A DNA stretch of 64,000 nt, from the NCBI GenBank assembly GCA_963281255.1, contig OY725502.1, forward strand, positions 1,984,001 to 2,048,000, written 5' to 3'. Under the pieces are notes generated by a model, which saw only the letters and a program-made list of their open reading frames with translations, had not been told where the DNA came from and searched no databases. This document shows, one piece after another, positions 1-10,465 of the stretch. The position numbers and the translations under genes were made by a program. Position 1 is the first letter of the stretch; the number at the start of each line of letters is the position of its first letter. The DNA is from Aphrocallistes beatrix. Its lineage: Eukaryota > Porifera > Hexactinellida > Sceptrulophora > Aphrocallistidae.

Positions 1-850
1 CGTTCCATTCCAGAAAAAGTTGAATATACTAAAGAATAATATCAAAATCAATTAAAAATCGTGGTAAAATTGGCGAAATTTGTATTCTATTTAAAATATA
101 GGGTGATCCGAAAGTTCTGCAACAATAAATTTTGCTTCATTGATTGGACTAAGATAATTTAGTTTAATCGGTTTGCAAATTGCAACTATGGAATCTACCA
201 CCCTTCTAGTTTAAAAATGAACACTATTTAGTGCGGAAAATATTTTTAGAACAAATTTTTGAAATATTATATACCCGGGACTCCAATTATCTGAATTTTG
301 ACATTATTTTTCAGCACATCCGATTTTATTTAGCGGCGCCTCAAATCATGAATATATTCAAGGTGCAACCTATCAATGCCTCAGGCTCAGATCAGTGTTT
401 CCCTCAGGATTATTAGAAAGCGCGTTAATTTTGCAATTTTTGTGCAGTTTATTCCGGGTAATTGCATTATTTAACAACAAAATCAAGTTATTCGATAAGC
501 TAAGCGTACTAAATAGCGCACTTAACGCGCTCGGCGGGCAACACTGCCTCAGAGTATCTTATTTTTGCTTTGCATATCTTCTCCAAAATACTCTTTTAAA
601 TATATTGATCGCTCACTTATTTAAATCTGGACCGCCATCTCGAAAAAATGTCGAAATTACCCTTCGAGTCACTTTTAATTTTGGGAACCCATCAAACCCA
701 TCAAACATGTTAACGGATCCCCTCCCGTAGCCCAGGGCAATGAAGTAACAACGATATCTCAAGTCAAAATAATAAAAACACGCGGAAATGATACAAAATG
801 AAAGCATATTTACATTCATATGACATTGGTTGTCAAAAGCTGTGAATTGA
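1..850. other. No gene seen; downstream flank of the DDR-like gene
   Basis: AT-rich sequence in which I recognise no gene. Around 101-122 there is a solo sequence resembling the end of the CAGGGTG mariner-type MITEs found elsewhere in the window (agggtgatccgaaagttctg). No kinase-like coding sequence lies here, which matters because this is where a kinase domain of the neighbouring minus-strand receptor-like gene would be expected. Confidence 0.5.
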
Positions 851-2512
851 TTAAATAGATTCTTTCAGTTTTATTGCTCCTTTTCGAGATAAGCCAGACT
901 CCATGTTCTCTCCCGCCTGTTTCAGTCCTTCGCTCGTCTTTTCTCTCCCCCCTGATTGGTCGCTAGGGGGACGAGGAGGGGGACAGGTGGGGGAACTGAC
1001 AATGCCGGGGTTGGATTTCATTTTAATTCCGCCTCGACGCGTGATGGTGGTAGAAGCCTTCTCGGTCTGTTGGAAACCCGCCCCATCTGATGCCGCCTCT
1101 AGCTGAGTCCCGGGGCCGTGCCCGGGAGAGAGGGGCAGACTGCTCCTCATCTGGGACAGCTTCTCCCTTATGCGCGAGAAGAAGCCGCCAGGGCTAGCCT
1201 CCGGCCCATCCCGGATCCTCATGGACATGTAGAAGGACGAGGCAGGGGGCGGAGGGGACGCTGTCCGGGAGGGAGGAGGAATGGGTTGATTCTTGGCAGC
1301 GGTCGACATGTCCACATAGACAGAGGAGGCTTCCAACTCCCCCGGAGGGTTGAGAGTAGCGTAGTTGTGGTCCGTGTCCATCTCCGGCTGAGAGGGATCG
1401 GTGCAGGATTTGTCGCTGGTTTTCATAGTCATGTAGTCCGCCCTGCGCTTATAGCGACGAGTGCGGGAAATCCATCTGGAAATCCCCGTCCGGCGCCGCA
1501 GGCAGAGACAGGACGCAGCCAGGACCAACAGACAGAGGAGGGAGGTGAGGAAGAAGGTGACCAGCACAGCAGCGAGAGTTGCGACGTTGAATAGGCTGGG
1601 CGTGGAAGGCGTGGCGAGGTTGAGGTTAGGAGAGTTCTTGCCGGTCAGCAGTCCAGTCTCCGTCCTGATCCTGACCTCGCTGAGGAGGAAGGGCCCTGCT
1701 GGAATCTCCAGTGAGAGGAAGAGATAGCCGCACTGGTGCAAGCTGACAGCAATCAAGCCAATGGAGTTCGTAGTGACATTGCAGCTATCCTGTCGTGCTG
1801 TCACGGAAACCTGGTTGATGGGAAAAGGGAGGAGAGAGACTAACTCGAGTTCTGTCAAGTTATAAGCTCTGTCAAATCGGAATAAGAAATGCAGGGTTTG
1901 CGCAGTACTTGAATTCCATTCTACACGGGTACGGACATCTCCATCCGTCAGCTTCCCCACCCCGCCACTAACCACGCCCCCGTGCACCAGTCCTGTGTAC
2001 TCCGGGTCCGGGAGGGGCGGGGCTGGAGCGAGGTCGTACTGCAGCAGCTGGCGGGTCTGTACCTGCTGGAGTCGAGCTTCGCAGCCGTAGAGACTGGAGC
2101 TGATGAGCAGGGGACCCGAGTCGGGGGAGAGAGAAAACTCGAGAGAAAGGGTCAGGGACTTGGTGGATACAGGTCCTAGATACAGTTTGAACTGAGCGTC
2201 ATAAGCCCAATTAGATGAAAGATAGAACCGTATGAGGGAAGGGTGTAATGAGACTTGCTTGTCTGTGTGAGAGAGGAAAAGAGCGGAAAGTGTGCCACAC
2301 CCCGCTGCTGTCCGACAGGAGAGAGACATCCCCGTGACGGTGAGGCTGTCCAAGGGCAGGGTCATGTTGAAGAGAGAGGGGGGCTTGTGCAGGGAGCTTA
2401 TTGATAGAGGTACCATCTGTGTCAGAGATAGCAGAGAGCTGTCGCAATAGGCGCTGTGACAGGGAGGGAATAGTGACACAACTGTTACTAGTGTGTATAG
2501 GAAGCTAAGCAT
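851..2512 (-). CDS. Discoidin-domain-receptor-like membrane protein lacking a kinase domain
   Basis: Predicted 553-aa type I membrane protein. The ATG at 2512 gives a clear signal peptide (residues 1-21). Residues ~22-144 look like a diverged discoidin (F5/8 C) domain closing with LYGC. Residues ~160-287 match the DDR discoidin-like domain: GGVGKLTDG, a W at 199, FRFDRAYNLTELEL, and GPFLLSEVRI, compared with GPWLLFSEISF in DDR1. A membrane segment follows at ~308-336, then a basic stop-transfer stretch. The ~215-residue tail has tyrosines at 360 (YMTM), 384 (NYATLNP), 399 (YVDM) and 428 (YMSM). The three YxxM motifs are the type bound by PI3-kinase p85 SH2 domains. The tail also has proline-rich SH3-type stretches and a twice-used basic motif (RRGGIKMKS, RKGAIKLKE). 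DDRs are collagen-receptor tyrosine kinases; here the frame stops with no kinase. A tract ending CCCCAG lies one base before the ATG. The coding GC content is higher than its surroundings. Either a kinase-less paralogue or a novel docking receptor; function is inferred. Confidence 0.75.
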   Translation of the reverse strand: MLSFLYTLVTVVSLFPPCHSAYCDSSLLSLTQMVPLSISSLHKPPSLFNMTLPLDSLTVTGMSLSCRTAAGCGTLSALFLSHTDKQVSLHPSLIRFYLSSNWAYDAQFKLYLGPVSTKSLTLSLEFSLSPDSGPLLISSSLYGCEARLQQVQTRQLLQYDLAPAPPLPDPEYTGLVHGGVVSGGVGKLTDGDVRTRVEWNSSTAQTLHFLFRFDRAYNLTELELVSLLPFPINQVSVTARQDSCNVTTNSIGLIAVSLHQCGYLFLSLEIPAGPFLLSEVRIRTETGLLTGKNSPNLNLATPSTPSLFNVATLAAVLVTFFLTSLLCLLVLAASCLCLRRRTGISRWISRTRRYKRRADYMTMKTSDKSCTDPSQPEMDTDHNYATLNPPGELEASSVYVDMSTAAKNQPIPPPSRTASPPPPASSFYMSMRIRDGPEASPGGFFSRIREKLSQMRSSLPLSPGHGPGTQLEAASDGAGFQQTEKASTTITRRGGIKMKSNPGIVSSPTCPPPRPPSDQSGGREKTSEGLKQAGENMESGLSRKGAIKLKESI

Positions 2513-2875
2513 GCTGGGGCGAACAGAAATAAGAGGAAAATTATTAACTAGTGTCTGGAAACCTGCCAACCATTCCGGGATTCCGGGAGTTTACGGTGAA
2601 GCCAGGGATTTTGAGCCAATTTATGCTCTCATCATTTGCTTTTTGTGTACAAGCGCGCTTCGCTTGCTTGCGCTGTGCGGATTTTTTTGTCCGCTGGAGG
2701 CGTCTTTTGGGCACCTAGGCTCACTTTGATTAATTATAAGGTAGATAACATCTCTAAATACGTCTGTCTCACTGTTATAATCGATATCACTTGAAAAATC
2801 ACATATTTTGTCAATTTTTAATTTTTCTGTTCTTATATCCTGCATCTACTGTAGTAAGGATTAAGGATGGGAAAT
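2513..2875. other. 5' flank of the DDR-like gene with a GC-rich dispersed repeat
   Basis: On the minus strand the bases next to the ATG are a pyrimidine-rich tract ending in CAG, a good 3' splice acceptor. The rest is intergenic and mostly occupied by the dispersed repeat at 2645-2822. Confidence 0.5.
2645..2822 (+). repeat. Dispersed repeat with GC-rich hairpin head, copy 1
   Basis: A GC-rich head (gcgcgcttcgcttgcttgcg, then tgtccgct...ggcgtc) is followed by an AT-rich body containing gtagataacatctctaaata and ataatcgatatcac. The same head and body recur in opposite orientation at 45903-46092, and pieces recur near 18045-18125, 19715-19800, 24660-24690, 36195-36235 and 53765-53805. No coding content is seen. 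Confidence 0.6.
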
Positions 2876-3003
2876 GGACATACCTAATTTACGGAATATT
2901 CCGTAAATTAGGCATTTACAATATCCGGAATGGGATATTCCGTAAATTAGGCATTTACAATATCCGGAACCGCCCAGCCCCACTCCGGAAATTAGGTATG
3001 TCC
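2876..3003. mobile_element. 128-bp MITE with 9-bp target duplication
   Basis: The terminal inverted repeats read GGACATACCTAATTT at the left and AAATTAGGTATGTCC at the right. The element is bounded by exact 9-bp direct repeats ATGGGAAAT (2867-2875 and 3004-3012). Nine-base duplications are typical of Mutator-like elements. Internally, a ~45-bp segment containing attccgtaaattaggcattt is duplicated. Confidence 0.75.
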
Positions 3004-3012
3004 ATGGGAAAT

Positions 3013-3763
3013 GTAAATAATCTGCTCCAAGAATCACAAGAACCTACTAGAATTTGGTTATTAATTAACGAATAAAATTGTGAAATGATTAGCATCTAGG
3101 GGGCTTCAGGTAAAATCCAGGGAATTTTTCTGAAGGGTCGGCAAGTAAGCCCATTACATATGCACACTTAACTCGGCTTAATTGTACACCGCTTGTTCGG
3201 GACAGGCCTCCAGGAACAAAATAATTCGTATTCGATATTGAACTAGCTATGCTAAATTATATGTCCGCTTCACTCCTATCGATAATAATAATCTATTGAC
3301 ATGTTCTCATATATTCTTCAATAATATTATATAATAATAAAAAAGGTTCGATATGGTCTCAATTAAGCGGAGTCGACGCATTTGCGAAATTTGAGATGCA
3401 ATTGAGCTAGCTACGATATATAGGAGATATGTAATTAACGAATCTGGTTTGGAAAGCATATATGTGCAGTAGATTCGTTACTACTTGTATATATAGAATG
3501 CTCTGGGCTATGGTATTTCCAGAATCGTGGTGCAGCAGCCTACGCGTTGTTAATAAGATAGGTTCAGTCCAAAGATGTATGCATAATATAATTCTAATTG
3601 TCAACTTCTGTAATTGTCCAGGTTCTCTATTTTTCCACTTGCCAGAATAGGAGTACTATGTGCACAAACACTTCGAAATATCTAATTGTCCAGGGTTCTC
3701 AAATTGTCCACTTAGCATCCCATTACCCAATGGTGGACAATTAGAGAGGACTTAGTGTATATG
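3013..3763. other. Intergenic, no gene; aattgtcca repeats
   Basis: No gene recognised. Near 3360-3376 there is a fragment resembling a pogo-type end (ttaagcggagtcgac). At 3595-3740 the motif AATTGTCCA occurs several times, with an inverted copy (TGGACAATT) at the right side, suggesting a small uncharacterised inverted-repeat element. Confidence 0.4.
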
Positions 3764-4019
3764 GCTTCACTCTCACAATAGAAATCATTGTACGACAATA
3801 CAGTAGATTGTCATTGTTATAATACTTCAAAACAATAACTTATATAGATGTCTCAAAGTATATTATAGTGTATGGCAATAAAAAAGGTTTTGTGTATATT
3901 TTCACACCTTTATATACATATTTTAACACAATTTGACAAATTTTGAATATTATGACTAGCTTCCAACGGTTTACATGGGGTTTATACGGGTCTAGATCTC
4001 GAATATTATATTTTCAGAT
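3764..4019 (-). repeat. Old interspersed repeat, copy uninterrupted here
   Basis: The reverse complement matches 53930-54091 plus 54669-54780, where the copy is split by a hAT-type insertion. This copy therefore serves as the empty-site comparison for that insertion. Confidence 0.6.
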
Positions 4020-4022
4020 CTA

Positions 4023-4345
4023 CAGGGTGACAAATAAATTCTGCTACAAGCTTGATTAGGTATAAAATTTCTTATATTCAAACAATCTTAGTTATTATGG
4101 TCTTTAGAGGTTGTAATTCAAATATTTTTTATGATTTTAAAAGATTTTTTGAGTCTACGTAAGACTGTGTACTGACTGTGTTTTGTATGGTGAGTTTTGT
4201 GGAGAAAAAATGTGTCCTGATTCACAGTGAAAATCGCGAATCAGGGCCCAATGCTTCTGTAAAAAATGTCTTCATAATCGATGTTCCATGACGATTTAGT
4301 ACCAGATACCTTTCATTCACCATGGAAATATTTCACAAATTCAAA
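4023..4345 (+). mobile_element. Half of a CAGGGTG mariner-type MITE
   Basis: Begins CAGGGTGACAAATAAATTCT after a TA and follows the left arm of the full-length copies at 29466-30221 and 37268-38033 (gattaggtataaaatttctt, then the ctgtaaaaaatgtcttcata block). The right arm is missing, so the element is truncated or recombined. Confidence 0.65.
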
Positions 4346-4780
4346 GGATGAATAGTACGGGCTGCAACGAAATAGACAAGGAAATCATTGAAGATGCTAG
4401 TTATTCTTACATTTGATGAAGTTGCTTTTCAGCACAAAACAAACTTCGCAGATCTAAAGGAGCTATGCATTCAGCTTGTTACATTGCCAGAGCTGTGTAA
4501 GGATAAGAATGCAAAATACACATCTGCGCAGATCATGACTGAAATGGTTCAGGCAATTGGCGTTACGATGTCAAGAAATCCCCAAAATTTCCATCGATCA
4601 TGGATGAGGCCACTGATATCTCAGTGACCATACAACTTGGATCGTGTATTCACTACCTTGATACAAACTAGGAATCTTAAATTGCATGAGATGTCTCAGA
4701 GCACTGCTGATGTTATAACAGAATCAATTGCAATTCCCTGAATTCCAAAGCCCCTATAATATCACTAAATATATCTCAGT
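4346..4780 (+). pseudogene. Decayed transposase fragment, DUF4371/hAT-like
   Basis: Translated across several stops and frame changes, the segment includes GCNEIDKEIIEDASYSYI and MDEATDISVTIQLGSCIHYL, followed by KLHEMSQSTADVITESI. The DE(A/S)TDIS block is characteristic of DUF4371-type, hAT-related transposases and domesticated zinc-finger proteins. It is short and broken, so it is a relic. A protein-domain search would decide. Confidence 0.45.
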
Positions 4781-4864
4781 TTGCTGGTGGTGCTTGTGAT
4801 ATGCTAACGAAGTGTAAACTAAATAACTAATCAAGAGTGGGAACTAGTACTCAACTATAGCATC

Positions 4865-4882
4865 ACCTCCCCTCCAAAAAAT
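4865..4882 (-). other. Candidate polypurine tract and 3' LTR start of the gypsy relic
   Basis: On the minus strand, just past the pol stop codon, AAAAAATTGGAGGGGAGGTGA-type purine-rich sequence precedes TGATGCTATAG, as expected for a polypurine tract abutting an LTR that begins with TG. No second LTR is visible, so this rests on position and composition only. Confidence 0.4.
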
Positions 4883-4930
4883 TAAGAGACGCTACGGGAG
4901 GCGGGTGGGGCACTACAAAAACCTGAAGTG

Positions 4931-7302
4931 CTACGGGGACCAGTCACCTGGCCATTGTTCCTCCTGAAGCCACTGAGGCTTCCTCCTTATACGACTCGAT
5001 CTCCGAACGTTGGAATCTGTAAATCCAATTTCATGTCCCTCCATAAGCTCTGTGTTGACAACATCCGTTTCATCCTGGTCTGATAAACCGATCTCCCTTT
5101 CGCTGGCTGGGTCAGAACCCTGATCTGGAGGGTTTGACATGTTTGTATCGCTGCACGGAAATCCCATATCATGTATAAACCTTTTGCACCGATTAAGATG
5201 GACCACTTTCTCCTTTCCATCGTGGATCCGTACTCTGATATTCGGGCCTGTCTTCTTTAGCACACAAAAAGGGTCTTTGTACAAGGGTTCCAGGCAGTCT
5301 CTCCTGACTTTGTCTCTTATCAATACGAAATCACTAGCTTTAATTATGGAATTAGACTTCCCAACGTCGTAGTTTCAATTCATTACTTCCCTTGATTGTT
5401 CCAGGTTATCGCTGACACTCTGATTGACTAACTCCTCTATCTCCGTAACATCCTTAATCCACTCCTGAACAGATTTATAGTTAACTGGAATTTCTAAATC
5501 AACAGATGCTGTACATATCTGCTTCGGGTCAGTTCCATAGAAGACCTTGTATGCAGAGGCGTAGCCAGCCCAATTTTTAGGGTGCGGCAATTCCGTGGGG
5601 AGGGTTGCGGCACCCAATGCTAATTTGTGAAATTTTAGTGGGCACAGCCTTTGAGGTTGCGGCCTAGGCCCCATGTGCCGCACCCTGGCTACGCCTCTGC
5701 TTGTATGGCGTATACTTGGTACTCGCGTTCGGAGTTGTGTTAATTAATTAGGTAATTAACCTTCGGCAACAGGAGCGCCCAACTGTTCGTCTGGATATTC
5801 CGTTCATTTAGAATACAACGCATTATCTGCTTGGTACTTCTGATTCCGCGCTCAGCCTGGCCGTCCCCTTGAGGATGGTATGGAGAGCTATGCCTTTTCT
5901 CAACTCCAAATTTGGATAACATTTTCTTGAGTCTGTCACCGTCCACATTCGGGACCTGATCGCTGATCATAACTCTAGGCGGACAGTGCCTATAGATCCA
6001 ATTAGTTAATATAGCGTTGACTATTGTTTCGGCTTCTTGATTTGGCATGGAGACAAGTTCTGTAAACTTGGAGAATCCATCGACCATGAGAAGGAAGTAT
6101 CGGTGATTTTCAGAAGACCACGGGAGATATGCGACATCAAAATAAACTACCTCTCTATGTCGACGTTCATACCTCTCCAGTAGAACTTGTTCCGCACAAG
6201 AAGAGTAGTTTTTTCTTTACCAAAATGTCCTTACTATGCACTCTATCCATAATTTCGTGCTTCATCGCGGAAGGGACAACTATCTTTCGCCCAATGCAAA
6301 GAAGTCCATTGGTAATCGCCATGCCAAAATTTTTCTTGAACTGCCCCTCTGAAATCGCTCCCTTCTCTCTGATCTGATTCGATGAGTACTTACCACTCCG
6401 TCTTTTAGCCTTTGAACTAGGTTAGCCTCCTCGTCTAGGATAGAATAGAGATGTCTTTCGAAGTGTTCATTTTCGTCGTTAATACCTTCATCGATTTCTG
6501 AGTGTAATCTTGACAGGCAATTTGAAGTAACATTATTTTTCCCTTTAATTAATGTATTCTATTTGATAATTTAATGCCTCTAACTCTTGTACCCATCGTG
6601 TGAACTTCCCACGAGTATCATTTTGCTTTTTCAGCCAGATAAGGGATTGTGGTCGGATAAAATACCACGCCAGGGGCTCCCTGTAAATATTTTTTGGAAT
6701 TTTCTACTCGAAGCAATAAGAGTCCAACATTCCAATTCTCCCGCGGAATAGTTCGTCTGAGCGGGTGTGAGTCCAGAAGAGAAGTAGGAAATTGGCTTGA
6801 TATGCCCTTCTTCATCTCTTTGTGACCGTAAGGCACCGACTGCGATAGATGAGGCGTCCGTTTGCAAGAGAAACTCCTTTTTCCAATTAGGGTAGGCCAA
6901 AATTACAGGGACATCAGTAAGTTCCCTCTTAAGTGTGGAGTATGCATTATCAGCTGCGTTGTCCCATGTCCACAGCATTTCCTTTTGAGTGAGTTTATGT
7001 AGGGGTTCAGCGATTTGAGCAAAACATGGGACGTGATCCCTGTAGAAATTCGCTAATCCCCAAAACCTCTGCCGATCCTTCTTCCCTTTAGGTGGTTGAA
7101 CACCACGGATCTTCTCGAGGAGGCGTGGCGTGGGATGATGGCCATCGTGCGATATTACATGGACAATGAATTCAACTTCCCTGAACCCGAAATTACATTT
7201 TTCTTTCCTGAGCTGAATATTTGCATTTCCCAGGGCCTGAAATACTGACTCGAGATCCCCGAGATGCTGCTCGAAAGTTCTAGAGTGGACGCAGATATCG
7301 TC
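4931..7302 (-). pseudogene. Ty3/gypsy pol relic: RT end, RNase H, integrase
   Basis: Minus-strand remains of a Ty3/gypsy polyprotein. Around 7302-6980 the frame enters at the reverse transcriptase DD box (DDICVHSRTFEQHL) and continues through the RT connection (FWGLANFYRDHVPCF). RNase H follows at 6978-6631 (LLQTDASSIAVGALRSQ). The integrase core lies at 6087-5740 (DGFSKF, ISDQVPNVDGD, SSPYHPQGDGQAERG). The integrase C-terminal part is at 5323-4931, with a PFCVLKKTGPNIRVRI block and a basic tail. The reading frame is broken several times. An hAT-type MITE is inserted at 5554-5699, and the 5' part (gag, protease, most of RT) is lost where the MULE structure begins near 7305. Confidence 0.85.
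5554..5699. mobile_element. 146-bp hAT-type MITE inside the gypsy relic
   Basis: Terminal inverted repeats CAGAGGCGTAGCCAG / CTGGCTACGCCTCTG. Exact 8-bp direct repeats CTTGTATG flank it (5546-5553 and 5700-5707). Size, termini and 8-bp duplication fit a non-autonomous hAT element. Confidence 0.85.
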
Positions 7303-7775
7303 AATGGGAAGTCCGACATTTCGCTACACGACAATTCGCTACAGACATTTCGCTACACGACAATTCGCTACACGACATTTCGCTACACGACATTTCGCTA
7401 CTAATTTGATTGGCTAATTTTCTAACATATAATATACTATGAAAATATAACGTTTTTGTGCTAAGACGATAATTAAAAGATATCAAAACATCAGTTTTGA
7501 CATATTTAGATGTTTTGAAGTACTTATACCGTAATTAATAGTATGTGAACAATGGAATGTGAATTCTCATCTCTCAAATACTTGTAAGATCGCTTTATGA
7601 CCATGATTTGTAATTTTGGAAATCTGCTGAAATTTACTAGGTTTCTCCTTTAAAGTAACATACTTGTATTATGCTACACTAGATTCATTTTTATCAATTC
7701 TATGCAGGCGTATAATTTTAGTATAAACAATGTTCTTATATAATACACTTCACCTCCATTCTACACTGTTAGTTT

Positions 7776-8009
7776 ATGAAATTTTGTTATCATCATTTCG
7801 ATGTCAGTGGCTTCATCCCAACAAGTTGGGTACTTCTATCTGAGTTTAGGTTTACTGGTGGGATTGCGGACGTCAAAATTAATATGACAGGGAACCTTAT
7901 GTTATATAATGTCACCAAAGGAGTTTACGTAGCAAGGATTTGTGCGAAGAGAGAATGTGGATTATGTGCTGCTAATTATAATACGGTGCACTTCCGAATA
8001 CAGGTGTAG
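7776..8009 (+). other. Unrecognised 77-codon ORF inside the MULE structure
   Basis: ATG-initiated ORF with an SEFRFTGGIADVKINMTGN / CAKRECGLCAANY composition that looks more protein-like than its neighbours, but I recognise no family. It could be a captured host-gene fragment, as known for Pack-MULEs, or chance. Confidence 0.2.
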
Positions 8010-8016
8010 CAGCCCA

Positions 8017-9112
8017 GAATATACCTGGACATATTATGGGCTAGGCCAGATTATACCCGGGTATGAAGTGGGCTAGCTCAGAATACACCCCCATGGGGTG
8101 CATTCTGGGCTAGGACAGATATACTCGGTATAAACTGTCCTGATTATGCCCCCAACCCTGATAGGGGACCAGTCAACTCGTCAAAAATACCAACTCGTCC
8201 TTTTTTGGTCAACTCGTCCCTATCAAAGTGTTCAAAACCTGATAAGGAGGGTTTTGAGGAATCCTTGAGACCAGTGGAGTCTTTGGGGTTCTTTGTGTGT
8301 CTTTGGACGAGTTGGTATTTGGGATACACATAGTATGGGATCACCATAGTACAGTAAGCCTTCGATTAGCCGAACAATCTCACTTCTCCAAATAGAAATC
8401 TTTAAAGTAGCAGACTGATGCTGTTTGTTAACCAAGGGTGTACTGCTACGTATACGGAATTGTTATTTTTACACTTGTACTTGTTATTATAGTGAAATAT
8501 AATTGGAGAAACAGAAATATTTTGTTGAGTTCTGTCCAGGGGCAAATCAAGGTTTATTAAAGAGGACGAACTGTGGTATTAAGCTTATTCTTAGCTAAGA
8601 CTTGACGATTGCACTTTCTCTTTGAGTGGAGGGTGGAGACCCTGGATATCATGCCACCCCTGGGTCCGTCCCTGCTGTCTATCTATAAATGTCATGATCA
8701 TATTAGGAGTAGATGCCATCACTCTACTTCTCTGAGGGAATTTTCCAATTTATAAGACAGTCTCTAACTCCTACAATAAAATGTTAACATAGATACCCCA
8801 AACAGGGCCGTCAGAAGCTCAGAAAAAGTGGCAAGGCCATTGTCACTGTGTTAATCAAATGTGGTAAAGCTCATCCTGAGTCATCCACATCATCGTCCAT
8901 AGAACTAAGACAGTTTATAAAAAAAGTGGTAATGCCATGCCCTTACCAGCCGCACCACTTCCTATGGCCATGCCAAAACATCCACATTCATTTGATATTA
9001 CGAAGACAGGGAGAATATTCTGGGCTAACCCGCTTCATATCCGGGGGTATAATCTAGGCTAGGACAGAATATACCCGGGTATATTCGAGGACGAGGGTAT
9101 AATCTGAGTTGT
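8017..9112. mobile_element. Inverted-repeat element nested in the MULE structure
   Basis: Similar sequences (agattatacccgggtatgaa and gggctagctcagaatac) occur at 8017-8155 and, inverted, at 9010-9112. This suggests a ~1.1-kb non-autonomous element. A second small palindrome inside (8183-8321) has arms ataccaactcgtcc / ggacgagttggtat. No coding content is recognised. Confidence 0.4.
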
Positions 9113-9391
9113 TACACGGGGCCAGTGTCGAATTTTGTAGGAAATCGGGGGACCCATTTGAAAAGTATTATCAGGTGCATAAAGGGGACATAATTGAGGA
9201 ATTTCATTGAAAAACGAGACACTTAAAATTACCTCAATAGATAAGTTACAAAATGGGGCGGGATAATTGCCCTGGTTACAATTCGAAGACACATTTTACT
9301 AATAACTAAGTATGTTTAATATATTGAAGTTTAAGTAACTAATATTAATATGATTAAATACGTAATATAAGAATAAAATATAGAACTAAAT

Positions 9392-10426
9392 ATGCACCAC
9401 ATCTATGCCAGCTGGCCTTCGTCGGTACTGGAGGAGAGAGGAGATGATCACACTGGCAATGGATCGGAGAGGTGTTGCAAAACAAGGGAACAAACAAAGG
9501 GTAAGGAGATAATCAAGGCGAACAATGAGCATCTCCACGGACCAGTAGAACAGGAAGTTGGTTGTCGCGAGACTAAGATAGGCATTAAAAGGAAAGCAGA
9601 GAAAACCCGGGATAGTTCACACAGCATAGTAGGGGAAAGTCTCCTCACGGTATCTGAGGGTACGGCTGCTAAGCTGCCTAAGCTGGACAGTTTAAAGCGT
9701 ACGATACACCGTCAGAGGGAACGAGTGCTAGCTGTTCCAATACAACCAACTACCCTTGAGGAGCCCAACCTTCCACCTGAGTACCAGCAGACAGCGAAGG
9801 AAGAGCAATTCTTGCTCTACGACTCTGGTCCGGAGCCGCAGAGAATTCTCATCTTTGGTACACAGCATAACCTGGATATGTTGCAAGCATCCCAGTGCTG
9901 GCTTGCTGATAGTACTTTTAAGACAGCTCTTAACCTCTTTGCCCAAGTGTATGTGTTGCATGCACTCCGAGGAGGACCGGAATCCCTAAAAGATGGCCAT
10001 CTTTTACCTAGCCTGTTCATCCTCCTACCTAATAAAACCCAAGCTACCTACACACGGATGTGGCAACAGATCCAGTTACTCTGTCCATTTAATGCTCAGC
10101 CATCTCGGATGCTTATGGACTTTGAGAAGGCTGCCATTAACAGTTTCCAGCAGGTGTGGCCTGCTACACAGGTGAAGTGCTGCTTCTTTCACCTCACACA
10201 GAATATCTGGCGCAAAGTACAAGCTGAAGGACTGCAAGCTGCTTACAACCAAGATGAGGAACTAGCCCTACGCTTACGCCTGTTGCCAGCACTCGCCTTT
10301 GCTTCACCCTTTGATGTACTCGAGGTGTTTGGTGATGTAGTACAGGAACTTCCACTTCCAATGCCCCAAGCCACTGGTCTCGTTCTATACTTTGAGAAAA
10401 CCTATGTCGGGCGCAAACTCCCTGGT
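9392..10426 (+). pseudogene. MULE transposase, truncated inverted copy
   Basis: From about 9530 to 10426 this is a near-identical inverse copy of the minus-strand transposase at 12015-11105. It stops abruptly at the KLPGG codons, where it joins the 3' flank of the other copy. The first ~50 codons are strongly diverged: the FLYWCH zinc-finger region is degenerate (for example CCKTREQTKGKEIIKANNEHLHG), while the catalytic region is almost unchanged. It lacks the C-terminal catalytic Glu segment. Confidence 0.8.
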
Positions 10427-10465
10427 GGTTACATAGTTTCTCTACTACGTATTCTGTATTATTAC

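Noticed and set aside
903-2179. Plus-strand ORFs across the DDR-like gene
   Set aside because: They are antisense shadows, arginine/glycine-rich from the reverse of proline/serine-rich codons.
2513-2569. Longer N-terminus for the DDR-like protein
   Set aside because: It begins with TTG and would bury the signal peptide; the ATG at 2512 places the hydrophobic leader first.
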